Shown here: positions 1 to 7,105 of the stretch, piece by piece
How the letters are laid out: every line of letters starts with the position of its first letter
Position numbering within the stretch: the stretch's first letter is position 1
Assembly (NCBI GenBank): GCA_934465125.1
Contig: CAKSKO010000006.1
Span: 1-17,801, forward strand
DNA from: an uncultured Eubacteriales bacterium
Lineage (GTDB): Bacteria > Bacillota > Clostridia > Oscillospirales > Acutalibacteraceae
Length of the DNA: 17,801 bases
Direction: 5' to 3'
Translations under genes and position numbers: made by a program
The notes under the pieces: generated by a model
Database searches by the model: none
Told to the model about the DNA's origin: nothing
Seen by the model: the letters and a program-made list of their open reading frames with translations, nothing else

Positions 1-2
1 AT

Positions 3-119
3 TCTTGTATTATAGTGGGCTCTGTTTTTGCCGGATTTGAAAGTAAAAAAGAAAAACTCCAGGTTGATATGTCGACCCTTATAGAACAAAGTATGAAAGA
101 AGTCCCGGTGAAAAAATGA
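3..119 (+). CDS. 3' end of an unknown gene (partial)
   Basis: An open frame enters from the left edge and ends at TGA 117-119. The visible 38 residues start with a short hydrophobic stretch (CIIVGSVFAGF) and end in a charged tail finishing VPVKK. This would fit the C-terminal end of a membrane protein or the region just after a transmembrane segment, but too little is present to name a family. No clear terminator hairpin follows before the promoter at 275-303, so this gene may or may not be a separate transcription unit from the TM2 gene downstream. Confidence 0.5.
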   Translation, partial: SCIIVGSVFAGFESKKEKLQVDMSTLIEQSMKEVPVKK

Positions 120-274
120 AGGGGATTTAAAACAGTAATATATGAGAGACAGCGGTGGAAATCTGAAAGTTTATTTCGGGTTTCGACCGTTTTTTGTTTT
201 GTAGCAGAAACAAGGTGCTGTCATAGAATAATAAGGTCAGGAACAAATCGAAAAAGTTTTTTGTGTAAAATAAC

Positions 275-303
275 GTGACAAAAGCAAACTCTTGTGATAC
301 AAT
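275..303 (+). promoter_or_regulatory. Sigma-A type promoter for the TM2/lipoprotein unit
   Basis: GTGACA at 275-280 and TACAAT at 298-303 are separated by exactly 17 bases. Each hexamer is one mismatch from the sigma-A consensus. The expected transcription start is near 310, leaving a leader of about 55 nt before the ATG at 367. The rest of the gap 120-366 shows no other signal that I can support. Confidence 0.6.
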
Positions 304-366
304 GTAGACGAATGGCAAATTATGTTGACTCGGATAGGTTTTACTCATGAAAAAAGGAGGATAATT

Positions 367-570
367 ATGAAGAGGAAATTAACTGTTGCGCTGTTACTCT
401 CAATATTTTTAGGGTATTATGGAATTGACCGCTTTTACATGGGAAAGATCGGAACGGGAATTTTAAAATTGATCACCTGTGGAGGAGTTGGAATCTGGTG
501 GCTTTATGATATTATCGTAATTGCATGGGGCAATGCCAGAGATATCGACGGAAATCTTCTTGTTGATTAA
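367..570 (+). CDS. TM2 domain membrane protein
   Basis: A 67-residue protein that is essentially one TM2 domain: two transmembrane helices joined by a short loop. The family hallmark is visible as a first helix ending in GYYGIDRFYMGK (about residues 16-27), then a glycine-rich turn and a second helix with GIWWLYDIIVIAWG (about 42-55). TM2 proteins are small membrane proteins of mostly unknown role. The start chosen is ATG 367, with AAGGAGG at 354-360 and 6 bases of spacing. The same frame is open upstream to an ATG at 322, but that start has no ribosome site and would add a charged, non-family extension. A lipoprotein gene follows 35 bases later and is probably co-transcribed from the promoter at 275-303. 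Confidence 0.85.
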   Translation: MKRKLTVALLLSIFLGYYGIDRFYMGKIGTGILKLITCGGVGIWWLYDIIVIAWGNARDIDGNLLVD

Positions 571-605
571 GGCAGAATCTCTAATTTTTCGGAGGATCTA
601 GATTA

Positions 606-1094
606 GTGAAAAAAGGAAAAATAATAAAAATATTTAGTTTACTTTTTGTTTGCATGGCGGTGATATCGGGATGTACAACGCATGCATCGGAATCAGGACA
701 TACGGATCGACAAATATCGCAAACCGCAATACCTGTAAATGGCGCAGTCGGGGTAGTCTCGGAGCAGAGTGATCCTAAAAATTCACTCGTTGCCTATGAA
801 TTCACTGTGGTGAATCAAACAGGGGATACCTTGTTGTCGCTGGCTCTCTCTCCTGCGGGGCAATCTGATTGGGGAGAAAATCTGCTGATGACGCATACTT
901 TTTGCAGCGGGGATAGGGTGAAAATAAAGGCGTTTTTAGAAAACAAAGAAGGATTATGGGACTTGAAGGCGGTTAATGAGAACGGACTCGAATATATCTT
1001 TGCAGATCTCAAAATTAATATAATCGATACCGTTACGTTGTCGATTGTAGATTTTATACCAATGGCAGAGTGGACGCAGACTCACGAAGAGTAA
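606..1094 (+). CDS. Small secreted lipoprotein, function unknown
   Basis: A 162-residue protein with a classic lipoprotein signal: basic N-terminus (MKKGKIIK), hydrophobic core and lipobox ISGC with the lipidated cysteine at about residue 23, followed by a polar linker. The mature part (about 100 residues) appears beta-rich, with no catalytic motif I recognise. It could be a small binding or Ig-like domain anchored outside the membrane. The start is GTG 606, with GGAGG at 591-595 and a somewhat long 10-base spacing; no ATG alternative preserves the signal peptide. It lies directly behind the TM2 gene and before a strong terminator, so the two probably form a bicistronic unit. Confidence 0.75.
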   Translation: MKKGKIIKIFSLLFVCMAVISGCTTHASESGHTDRQISQTAIPVNGAVGVVSEQSDPKNSLVAYEFTVVNQTGDTLLSLALSPAGQSDWGENLLMTHTFCSGDRVKIKAFLENKEGLWDLKAVNENGLEYIFADLKINIIDTVTLSIVDFIPMAEWTQTHEE

Positions 1095-1135
1095 AAACCT
1101 TTTTGAGCATCTATTCCTCAGATAAAAGCCATAAC

Positions 1136-1178
1136 AAAAAAAGACCTTGTGCACAATTTGTGCGGTAAGGTCTTTTTT
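1136..1178. terminator. Bidirectional rho-independent terminator
   Basis: AAAAAAGACCTT (1137-1148) pairs with AAGGTCTTTTTT (1167-1178). The loop contains a second small GCAC/GTGC stem. The A run on one side and T run on the other let it work in both directions, which suits its position between the convergent lipoprotein gene and the minus-strand symporter. Confidence 0.85.
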
Positions 1179-1202
1179 AATTGCTAGAAAAAGTAAGACT
1201 GC

Positions 1203-2591
1203 TTATTTTTTAGCATGAGATCGTTTAGACCGTTTCTTTTGATAGTCTTTTGTTTCATTCATCACTTCTTTTGATAAAAATAACAGCGCGATCAGATTGG
1301 GAATTGCCATCAGTCCGTTGAATGTATCGGAGAGATCCCAAACAAGATTAAGATCCATCACGCATCCAAATAAAATCATGACAACGTAAAATGCCTTATA
1401 TACAGGGATAAACTTTGTTCCCGCAATATACTCCAAGCTGCGCTCGCCATAGTAAGACCAGCCGACCATCGTAGCAAATGCAAACATGGCGATAGAAATG
1501 GTAACGAAGATTGAGCCGAATTGACCAAAGACGGTCTCAAACGCGGCAGTGCTCAATGCAACGCCATTTTTTCCGGAATCCACAGTGCCAGAACAAAGAA
1601 TACAAAGCGCGGTAACACTACATCCGATAATTGTATCAAAAAACACCTGAAAAATCCCCCACATTCCCTGCACAACCGGTTCTTTTTCCTCTGACGCAGC
1701 ATAAATAATCGGAGAGCTTCCAAGCCCTGCCTCGTTTGAAAAAACACCCCTTGCAATACCATATTTGATCGCGCGAGAAGTTAAAAATCCGATCCCACCG
1801 CCCGCCGCGGCCGAGAACGAAAAGGCATCTTTTACGATCCATAAAAAAACGCCGGGAAGTGCTTTTGCATGGACAAAAATGACAATCAGCCCGCCGGCTA
1901 AATAGAAAAACGCCATGAATGGGACGATCTTTTCGCTAAATTTTGCAATTCGTCTGACCCCACCAAAAATAATGCTCCCAACAAGCAGACATAAAATCAG
2001 ACCGGTGTATTTCGGTTCAATTGAAAAGGTCTCATACAAAGCCCCGGCAATGGAATTCGCCTGTGTCATATTTCCCATTCCGAGAGTTGCGATCGTACAA
2101 AAGATTGCAAAGAGGACAGCCATCCATTTTTGTTTTAATCCATATTCAATGTAATACATTGGTCCGCCAACGTACTCTCCATTGGTATTTTTTCTTCTGT
2201 ATTTTACTCCTAGTATATTTTCAGCAAAGATTGTCATCATGCCAAAGAGCGAAGCGACCCACATCCAAAAAATCGACCCAGCGCCCCCTAAGGTGATCGC
2301 TGTTGCGACGCCAACAATATTTCCGGTTCCGATCGCACCAGCCAAAGCGGTAGTCATTGCCTGAAATGCGGAAATACCGCTTTTGTTTTTTTCTGTTTTT
2401 TTAGGGGCTTTATGAAAAAATGACCCGGCGGTATGTTGCATCCATAGCTTACAGTTTGTAAATTGAAAAAATTTCGACCAAACAGTAAACAGGATTCCGG
2501 TAAACAGCAGCAAAAGAAGCATAGCAGGTCCCCAAACCACCTTACTGACTGCATCATTGCATTGTTTTACCATTTCAAGAAATTGATCCAA
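1203..2591 (-). CDS. AGCS family sodium:alanine (amino acid) symporter
   Basis: A multi-pass inner-membrane carrier that couples uptake of alanine or glycine to Na+ (AGCS family). The hallmark is visible at about residues 74-105, with FQAMTTALAGAIGTGNI and VGVATAITLGG, followed by GGPMYYIE near 142-149; the hydrophobic segments continue to the end. The tail is short and very basic. I chose TTG 2591, giving 462 aa, the usual family length, because GGGGGTG lies 6 bases upstream and the resulting N-terminus (MDQFLEMVKQCNDAVSKVVWGP) resembles relatives. The frame is open to an ATG at 2690, but that adds 33 residues reading through a hairpin. A GTG at 2600 sits on the ribosome site itself. The gene appears monocistronic, ending at the terminator 1136-1178. 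Confidence 0.9.
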   Translation of the reverse strand: MDQFLEMVKQCNDAVSKVVWGPAMLLLLLFTGILFTVWSKFFQFTNCKLWMQHTAGSFFHKAPKKTEKNKSGISAFQAMTTALAGAIGTGNIVGVATAITLGGAGSIFWMWVASLFGMMTIFAENILGVKYRRKNTNGEYVGGPMYYIEYGLKQKWMAVLFAIFCTIATLGMGNMTQANSIAGALYETFSIEPKYTGLILCLLVGSIIFGGVRRIAKFSEKIVPFMAFFYLAGGLIVIFVHAKALPGVFLWIVKDAFSFSAAAGGGIGFLTSRAIKYGIARGVFSNEAGLGSSPIIYAASEEKEPVVQGMWGIFQVFFDTIIGCSVTALCILCSGTVDSGKNGVALSTAAFETVFGQFGSIFVTISIAMFAFATMVGWSYYGERSLEYIAGTKFIPVYKAFYVVMILFGCVMDLNLVWDLSDTFNGLMAIPNLIALLFLSKEVMNETKDYQKKRSKRSHAKK

Positions 2592-2607
2592 GTTGTTCAC
2601 CCCCGAA

Positions 2608-2638
2608 GCATAGAGTTGTCTGACAATTATCTCTATGC
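2608..2638 (-). promoter_or_regulatory. Leader hairpin next to the symporter ribosome site
   Basis: GCATAGAG (2608-2615) and CTCTATGC (2631-2638) form a perfect 8-bp stem. Inside it, TTGT and ACAA can pair around a CTG loop, leaving a four-base TTAT bulge on one side. The structure ends three bases from the GGGGGTG ribosome site (2598-2604) of the symporter gene. It could modulate ribosome access or mRNA stability, or be an operator in DNA; neither is shown. Confidence 0.4.
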
Positions 2639-2711
2639 ACAGAAAGTGAGGAACATACCTTTGTTGGGATAAGTATCGCGGAAGGATCATTTTTCATTCA
2701 GACACATTACA

Positions 2712-2755
2712 ATAAAAAAACTGTCTAAAAGTTGGCACCGCCTATCTTTTGGAAT
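2712..2755 (-). terminator. Weak candidate terminator after the exporter operon
   Basis: On the minus strand AAAAG and CTTTT can pair around an inner GGC/GCC, and a run of seven T follows after six unpaired bases. The fit is poor for a classic terminator, but it lies just behind the last gene of the exporter unit, where a terminator is expected. Confidence 0.3.
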
Positions 2756-2773
2756 CTTTCAAACAAAACAAGT

Positions 2774-3003
2774 TCATTCAAAGAGAAACAATTCAAATAA
2801 TTTTACGTCCAGCGCTTCTGCGATGCTAATAAGCGTATCTATCGAACAAAATTTATTACAGTTTTTCGCTTCGATCTGGCTCAAATATCTTTTACTGATT
2901 TGTGCGCGTTCTGCGAGCTTTTTTGAGAAAGCTGTTCCCTCTTTCGATACCGTTTGATGTTATCGATGATTCGATCATAGACTTCCTGCTGTTTTACATC
3001 CAT
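2774..3003 (-). pseudogene. Frameshifted small XRE-type HTH regulator
   Basis: The first frame starts at ATG 3003 and encodes MDVKQQEVYDRIIDNIKRYR followed by KREQLSQK, then hits a stop. In the -1 frame from the A run (minus strand; six T at 2919-2924 on plus) it continues KLAERAQISKRYLSQIEAKN, then a region containing SIDTLISIAEALDVKLFELF, and stops at TGA 2774-2776. Joined, the two halves give a typical 76-residue Cro/C1 HTH (recognition region AERAQISKRYLSQIE). One extra A restores the frame exactly. AGGAGG at 3011-3016 overlaps the stop codon of the upstream ABC gene, so translation was evidently coupled to the exporter. The cause could be a true mutation, a sequencing error in the homopolymer, or slippage on A6. 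Confidence 0.8.
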
Positions 3004-3014
3004 CAAAGAACCTC

Positions 3015-4769
3015 CTACATTTTCTTTTTTTCAGTTGGAGCAAATTGCCCTCTGTAAAGAGAAGCGTAAAATCCATTTTTTTCGAGCAATGATTCGTGGG
3101 TTCCCTTTTCAATGATATTTCCGTCTTTCATCACGAGAATTTGATCAGCTTCTCTGATTGTCGAGAGACGGTGTGCTACAATAAAACTTGTTCTGCCTTT
3201 CATCATTTTTGAGAAGGCCTTCTGAATTCTTGCTTCCGTCATTGTATCGATACTACTGGTCGCTTCATCCAAAATTAACATAGGAGGATCGAGGAGCATC
3301 ACCCGCGCGATGCACAAAAGCTGTTTTTCGCCCTCTGATAGATTTGATCCGCCCTGTTTAATCAGCGTATCGTATCCATTTTCAAGGCGTTTGATAAAGC
3401 TGTGTGCATAAGCGCGCTTTGCAGCAGATATAATTTCTTTTTTTGTAGCATCAGGTTTTCCGTAGGAGATATTTTGTGAGATTGTTCCTTCAAAAAGCCA
3501 AGTTTCCTGCAGGACCATTCCATATAGCGAGCGAAGATTATCACGTTGGATGTTATTTATTAGAATACCATCTATCTTCACTGTACCACAATTTATGTCA
3601 TAAAACCGCATTAAAAGATTAATAAATGTGGTTTTTCCGCACCCTGTTGGACCAACAATTGCAATTTTCTCTCCACTTTTGACAAAAAGGTTAAAATCTT
3701 CTATGAGTGGAGTTTCTGGACGGTAAGAAAAAGACACATGCTCGGCTGTGATTTCCCCTTTGCAGTCGCTCATTTTGATTGCACCCGGAGCGTCCGGTTC
3801 TTCATCCTGAATTTCTAATACCTCAAAGACGCGCTTTGCCGCCGCGAAAGCCGTCTGAATTTGTGTAATGACGCCAGTGATTTCGTTAAATGGTTTTGCA
3901 TACTGGTTTGCATAGATTAAGAAGCTTGAGAGATCTCCAACTGTCAAAGCGCCGCCTGACAAGACAATAATTGAACCAATTACTCCAACAGTAGTGTAAA
4001 CGATTGTGTTAATAAACCGCGTACCAGGGTTGGATAAGGAGGAATAAAATTGGGCTTTGACCCCCTGAGAATAAAGACGGCTATTGATTTCTTGGAATCG
4101 TGCGATAGACTGCATTTCATAAGAGAATGCTTTGACCACCTTCTGTCCGCCTATCATTTCTTCCGAGAATCCGCTGAGTTCTCCCTGCGTGTTTGCCTGT
4201 TCTAAGAAAGAATGGTGAGATCTTTTGGCGATAAAGTACGTAACTAGCAAAGAAAGAGGGGTTAAAATAACAACGATCAGAGTGACGGTGCGATGAATGG
4301 AAAACATAAAGAAAAGTGTACCTAGAATTGTGATGCTGCCGGTGAAAATTTGGGTGAATCCCTGTAAAAGACCATCTGCAATCGCGTCGACGTCGTTAAT
4401 CATCCGGCTAATCAGATCACCATGGGAATGGGTATCGATGTAAGAAAGTGGGACGCTATTCCATTTGATAAAAAGATCTCGGTGAAGGTCTCTTGAAGTG
4501 CGGTAAGCGATTTGGTTCGTACAAAGTGCTGTGATCCACTGAAAAGCCGATCCGATGCAAATCACAGCAATCAGTACAGTTAAGAGTTTAATAATGGGAG
4601 CGAACGCGACGTTTGTTTCTCCAATCATAAAATCAACCGCACGGCCGATTAACACAGGGGTATAAAGCGAGAGCGATACCCAGGCAGCCGAAGTAAAAAT
4701 TCCCAATATCAGATAGATACGATATGGTTTTGTATAGCGTAAAATCTTTTTTAGAGTAGTAAAATCCAA
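3015..4769 (-). CDS. ABC exporter half-transporter, subunit with intact catalytic residues
   Basis: A 584-residue fusion of an exporter membrane domain (six helices, about residues 15-310) with an ATPase domain. Visible motifs are Walker A GPTGCGKT (373-380), Q-loop Q421, Walker B LILDEA with catalytic Glu502, and H-loop VAHR (His534). The signature is non-canonical: LSEGE (477-481) instead of LSGGQ. Together with its partner this is the pattern of heterodimeric exporters such as BmrCD or TM287/288, where one ATP site is degenerate. Substrate is unknown; drugs, peptides or lipids are typical. The start is TTG 4769, with AGGAGGGG at 4775-4782. It follows the partner gene by 76 bases and is followed 11 bases later by the broken HTH gene. 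Confidence 0.92.
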   Translation of the reverse strand: MDFTTLKKILRYTKPYRIYLILGIFTSAAWVSLSLYTPVLIGRAVDFMIGETNVAFAPIIKLLTVLIAVICIGSAFQWITALCTNQIAYRTSRDLHRDLFIKWNSVPLSYIDTHSHGDLISRMINDVDAIADGLLQGFTQIFTGSITILGTLFFMFSIHRTVTLIVVILTPLSLLVTYFIAKRSHHSFLEQANTQGELSGFSEEMIGGQKVVKAFSYEMQSIARFQEINSRLYSQGVKAQFYSSLSNPGTRFINTIVYTTVGVIGSIIVLSGGALTVGDLSSFLIYANQYAKPFNEITGVITQIQTAFAAAKRVFEVLEIQDEEPDAPGAIKMSDCKGEITAEHVSFSYRPETPLIEDFNLFVKSGEKIAIVGPTGCGKTTFINLLMRFYDINCGTVKIDGILINNIQRDNLRSLYGMVLQETWLFEGTISQNISYGKPDATKKEIISAAKRAYAHSFIKRLENGYDTLIKQGGSNLSEGEKQLLCIARVMLLDPPMLILDEATSSIDTMTEARIQKAFSKMMKGRTSFIVAHRLSTIREADQILVMKDGNIIEKGTHESLLEKNGFYASLYRGQFAPTEKKKM

Positions 4770-4845
4770 GCAAACCCCTCCTGTGATTGCATTGCGTTTA
4801 GTTTTGTTGCGTTAGAAAATAGAAACTTGCAGGGTATCGTGAAAA

Positions 4846-6591
4846 TTAAGCGGAAGGATCCTGATCGTTGCTTTGCTGGGAAAGATGAATTTCACGGTAA
4901 AGGGAAGAGGCAGTCAGCAGTTCGTCATGCGTGCCGATCGCATCGATTTTACCGTCGTCTAAAACAATGATTTGGTTGGCGTCCATCAAGCTGCTTGTCC
5001 GCTGCGATACAATAAAAACGGTGATATGCGCTGTTTCACGGTGAAGCGCCCGCCGAAACGCAAGATCAGAAAGATAATCGAGCGCACTGGTGCTATCATC
5101 TAAAATTAGAATCGAAGGTTGTTTAATCAGTGCTCTTGCAATGGTCAGGCGTTGCCTCTGACCGCCCGATAAATTTTTTCCACCCTGTTCAATCTTTGTA
5201 TGAATGCCGTTGGGTAGCTTTTTAATAAATTCGAGAGATTGAGAAATCGTCAAGGCGTCCTTTATTTCCTCATCTGTTGCATCTTGCTTTCCCCAACGCA
5301 GGTTTTCTTCAATTGTCCCGGAAAAGAGAAGCGCTTTTTGTGGGACGATTCCGATTTTGTTTCGAAGTTCTTTTATCGGATATTTTTTTACGTTGATGCC
5401 ATCTACCAAAACAGAGCCGGCAGTTGCGTCATAAAATCGCGGAATCAGATTAATAAGCGTTGATTTTCCCGAGCCTACCCCGCCTATGATGCCGACAGTC
5501 GATCCCTTCGAAATCTCAAATGTGATGTCTTCTATTGCATTCTCTGAGTCGCTGCTGTAAGAAAAGGCAACATGATCGAATGCAACAGAGATATTATGGA
5601 GTTGTTTTGTAGAAGAGCTAGGATCTATATTCTGCGATACGGATATGGAAGGTTCCACATCAAGGATCTCATTGACTCTTGCAGCCGATGCCCAAGCTCT
5701 TGTAAAGATTACAATCAGGTTTGCAGCCACAACGAGTGCCAGTAAAATCTGCGTCATATAACCGACAAGAGCAATAATTTCACCTTGCAGAATGGCGCCG
5801 CTGTTAACGCGAGACGCACCGAACCACAAAATTACAACAATCGAACCGTTAATCAAAAGGTATGTTGCAGGATTTAATAGCGCGGAAATCCGCCCAACCG
5901 TAACCAAGAGGTTGGATACGGAATCGCTCGCCCCAGAAAACTCTTTGATCTCTTCTTTTTGCTTGGAAAAGGCACGAACAACGCGGTTCCCACCCAAGGT
6001 TTCGCGCGAAAGTAGCGAAAGCCTATCAAGCCCTTTTTGAATTTTTTTAAAGTATGGGACAGATCCACCAATGATTACAGATAACGTAAGAGCGATTAAC
6101 AGTGAGGAAACAAAAAAGATCAGAGATAGTTTGAGATCGATCATCATCGCCATCACAATGGCGCCGATTACTAAAAAAGGAATTCTTACAACAAGGCGGA
6201 TCATCATCGCGACGGCGAGTTGCAGCTTTGAAATGTCATCAGTGGTGCGCGTGATGAGAGACGGCACGGTAAAGCGATCAAGATCTTGATAAGAGAAGCG
6301 GTTGATGTGTGTAAACACAGCGTTGCGAAGATTGGTTCCAAATCCCTGTGATGCTTCTGCTGCGTAGTATTGGCAGATCAAAGCAAAAATGAGTCCAATT
6401 GTACTGAATAAAAGCATTAATCCACCCACCTTGAAGACATATGTGCGGTTACCTGTGTTGACTCCAAAATCAATGATTCTCGCCATCATAAGTGGCAACA
6501 ACAATTCAGAGATAGCTTCAATCAACTTGAAAAGAGGGCCGAGTATCACCTGCTTTTTATAATCTTTTAAATAATGTATTAATTTTTGCAT
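4846..6591 (-). CDS. ABC exporter half-transporter, subunit with degenerate ATP site
   Basis: A 581-residue membrane-plus-ATPase half-transporter and the first gene of the exporter unit. Motifs are Walker A GGVGSGKST (370-378), Q-loop Q418 and a canonical signature LSGGQ (474-478). After Walker B it has LILDDST, so Asp replaces the catalytic Glu, and the H-loop reads VSQR with Gln530 instead of His. These two changes pair with the altered signature of the downstream subunit to form one non-hydrolysing site, as known for BmrC/TM287-type proteins. I chose ATG 6591, where AGGAT lies about 9 bases upstream. The frame is open to a TTG at 6630, but that has no ribosome site. The gene is divergent from the XRE regulator at 6843. 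Confidence 0.92.
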   Translation of the reverse strand: MQKLIHYLKDYKKQVILGPLFKLIEAISELLLPLMMARIIDFGVNTGNRTYVFKVGGLMLLFSTIGLIFALICQYYAAEASQGFGTNLRNAVFTHINRFSYQDLDRFTVPSLITRTTDDISKLQLAVAMMIRLVVRIPFLVIGAIVMAMMIDLKLSLIFFVSSLLIALTLSVIIGGSVPYFKKIQKGLDRLSLLSRETLGGNRVVRAFSKQKEEIKEFSGASDSVSNLLVTVGRISALLNPATYLLINGSIVVILWFGASRVNSGAILQGEIIALVGYMTQILLALVVAANLIVIFTRAWASAARVNEILDVEPSISVSQNIDPSSSTKQLHNISVAFDHVAFSYSSDSENAIEDITFEISKGSTVGIIGGVGSGKSTLINLIPRFYDATAGSVLVDGINVKKYPIKELRNKIGIVPQKALLFSGTIEENLRWGKQDATDEEIKDALTISQSLEFIKKLPNGIHTKIEQGGKNLSGGQRQRLTIARALIKQPSILILDDSTSALDYLSDLAFRRALHRETAHITVFIVSQRTSSLMDANQIIVLDDGKIDAIGTHDELLTASSLYREIHLSQQSNDQDPSA

Positions 6592-6625
6592 CGGATCAGA
6601 TCCTTTTTGTTTTACTAAAAGGTTA

Positions 6626-6661
6626 CGCAAATTGCGAAAAACAACTGGATTCTAATAGAAT
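6626..6661. promoter_or_regulatory. Two palindromes upstream of the exporter operon
   Basis: CGCAAATTGCG (6626-6636) is a perfect 5-1-5 palindrome and ATTCTAATAGAAT (6649-6661) a perfect 6-1-6 palindrome. Both lie in the leader between the exporter start codon and the divergent XRE gene. They have the size of dimer operator sites and could be bound by the XRE protein, but this is inference. I could not find a convincing promoter for the exporter in this gap. Confidence 0.35.
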
Positions 6662-6761
6662 ACGCATTTTAATAAAAAAGCATACTTTTAACTTAGTGTC
6701 CAAAAGGTGGAAATTTGTTTATTTGCCCAAATGTAATTTGAATATCTATTGGAAATAACGG

Positions 6762-6790
6762 TTGTATACGAGTTGGCTTTTTGGTATAAT
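6762..6790 (+). promoter_or_regulatory. Promoter of the XRE regulator gene (extended -10)
   Basis: TTGTAT (6762-6767) and TATAAT (6785-6790) are separated by 17 bases. The -10 is preceded by TGG, giving the TGn extended -10. It is a strong match to sigma-A. The leader to ATG 6843 would be about 45 nt. Confidence 0.75.
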
Positions 6791-6842
6791 ATATAATAAA
6801 TATAAAAAAATTTGGGGGAATTAGTGGAAAGAGAGTGAACAT

Positions 6843-7046
6843 ATGCTATATAGTAGGATTAAAGAGCTGAGAACGGAAAACAATAAAACGCAGGAACAGG
6901 TTGCTAATTTTTTAAGCTGTAAACGTGAAGTTTATAGAAGATATGAAAAAGGGATTCGTGAAATCCCTGCGTGGATGGTGATTAAATTAGCGCGGTACTA
7001 TGAGACTTCGACAGATTATGTGCTAGGAGTCAGTGATGAGAAATAA
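6843..7046 (+). CDS. Small XRE family HTH transcriptional regulator
   Basis: A 67-residue protein consisting of one Cro/C1-type helix-turn-helix: IKELRTENNKTQEQVANFL (about residues 6-24) is helices 1-2, and the recognition helix region is SCKREVYRRYEKGIREIP (about 25-42). The C-terminal half ends WMVIKLARYYETSTDYVLGV, the usual closing helices of the fold. No effector domain is present, so it should act as a simple dimeric DNA-binding switch. It starts at ATG 6843 with a weak GAGAGTGA ribosome site. It is divergent from the ABC exporter operon, which itself ends in a related but broken HTH gene, suggesting control of the exporter. Confidence 0.88.
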   Translation: MLYSRIKELRTENNKTQEQVANFLSCKREVYRRYEKGIREIPAWMVIKLARYYETSTDYVLGVSDEK

Positions 7047-7085
7047 AAAGAGCCGGAGGGATCAAAGATCCCACGGCTCCTTTTT
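7047..7085. terminator. Terminator between XRE gene and DegV gene
   Basis: GAGCCG and GGGATC (7050-7063) pair with GATCCC and CGGCTC (7068-7079) around an AAA loop, with two unpaired bases on one side and one on the other. T5 follows on the plus strand, and an A run precedes it, so it can serve both convergent genes. Confidence 0.85.
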
Positions 7086-7105
7086 AATGGTTCGTTTTCT
7101 GTCAG

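Noticed and set aside
2592..2690. N-terminal extension of the symporter to ATG 2690
   Set aside because: The added 33 residues read through a hairpin, do not resemble the AGCS N-terminus, and the TTG at 2591 has a well-placed ribosome site.
6591..6630. Upstream TTG start for the first ABC subunit
   Set aside because: No ribosome site before TTG 6630, and it would place coding sequence over the CGCAAATTGCG palindrome; ATG 6591 matches the family N-terminus better.
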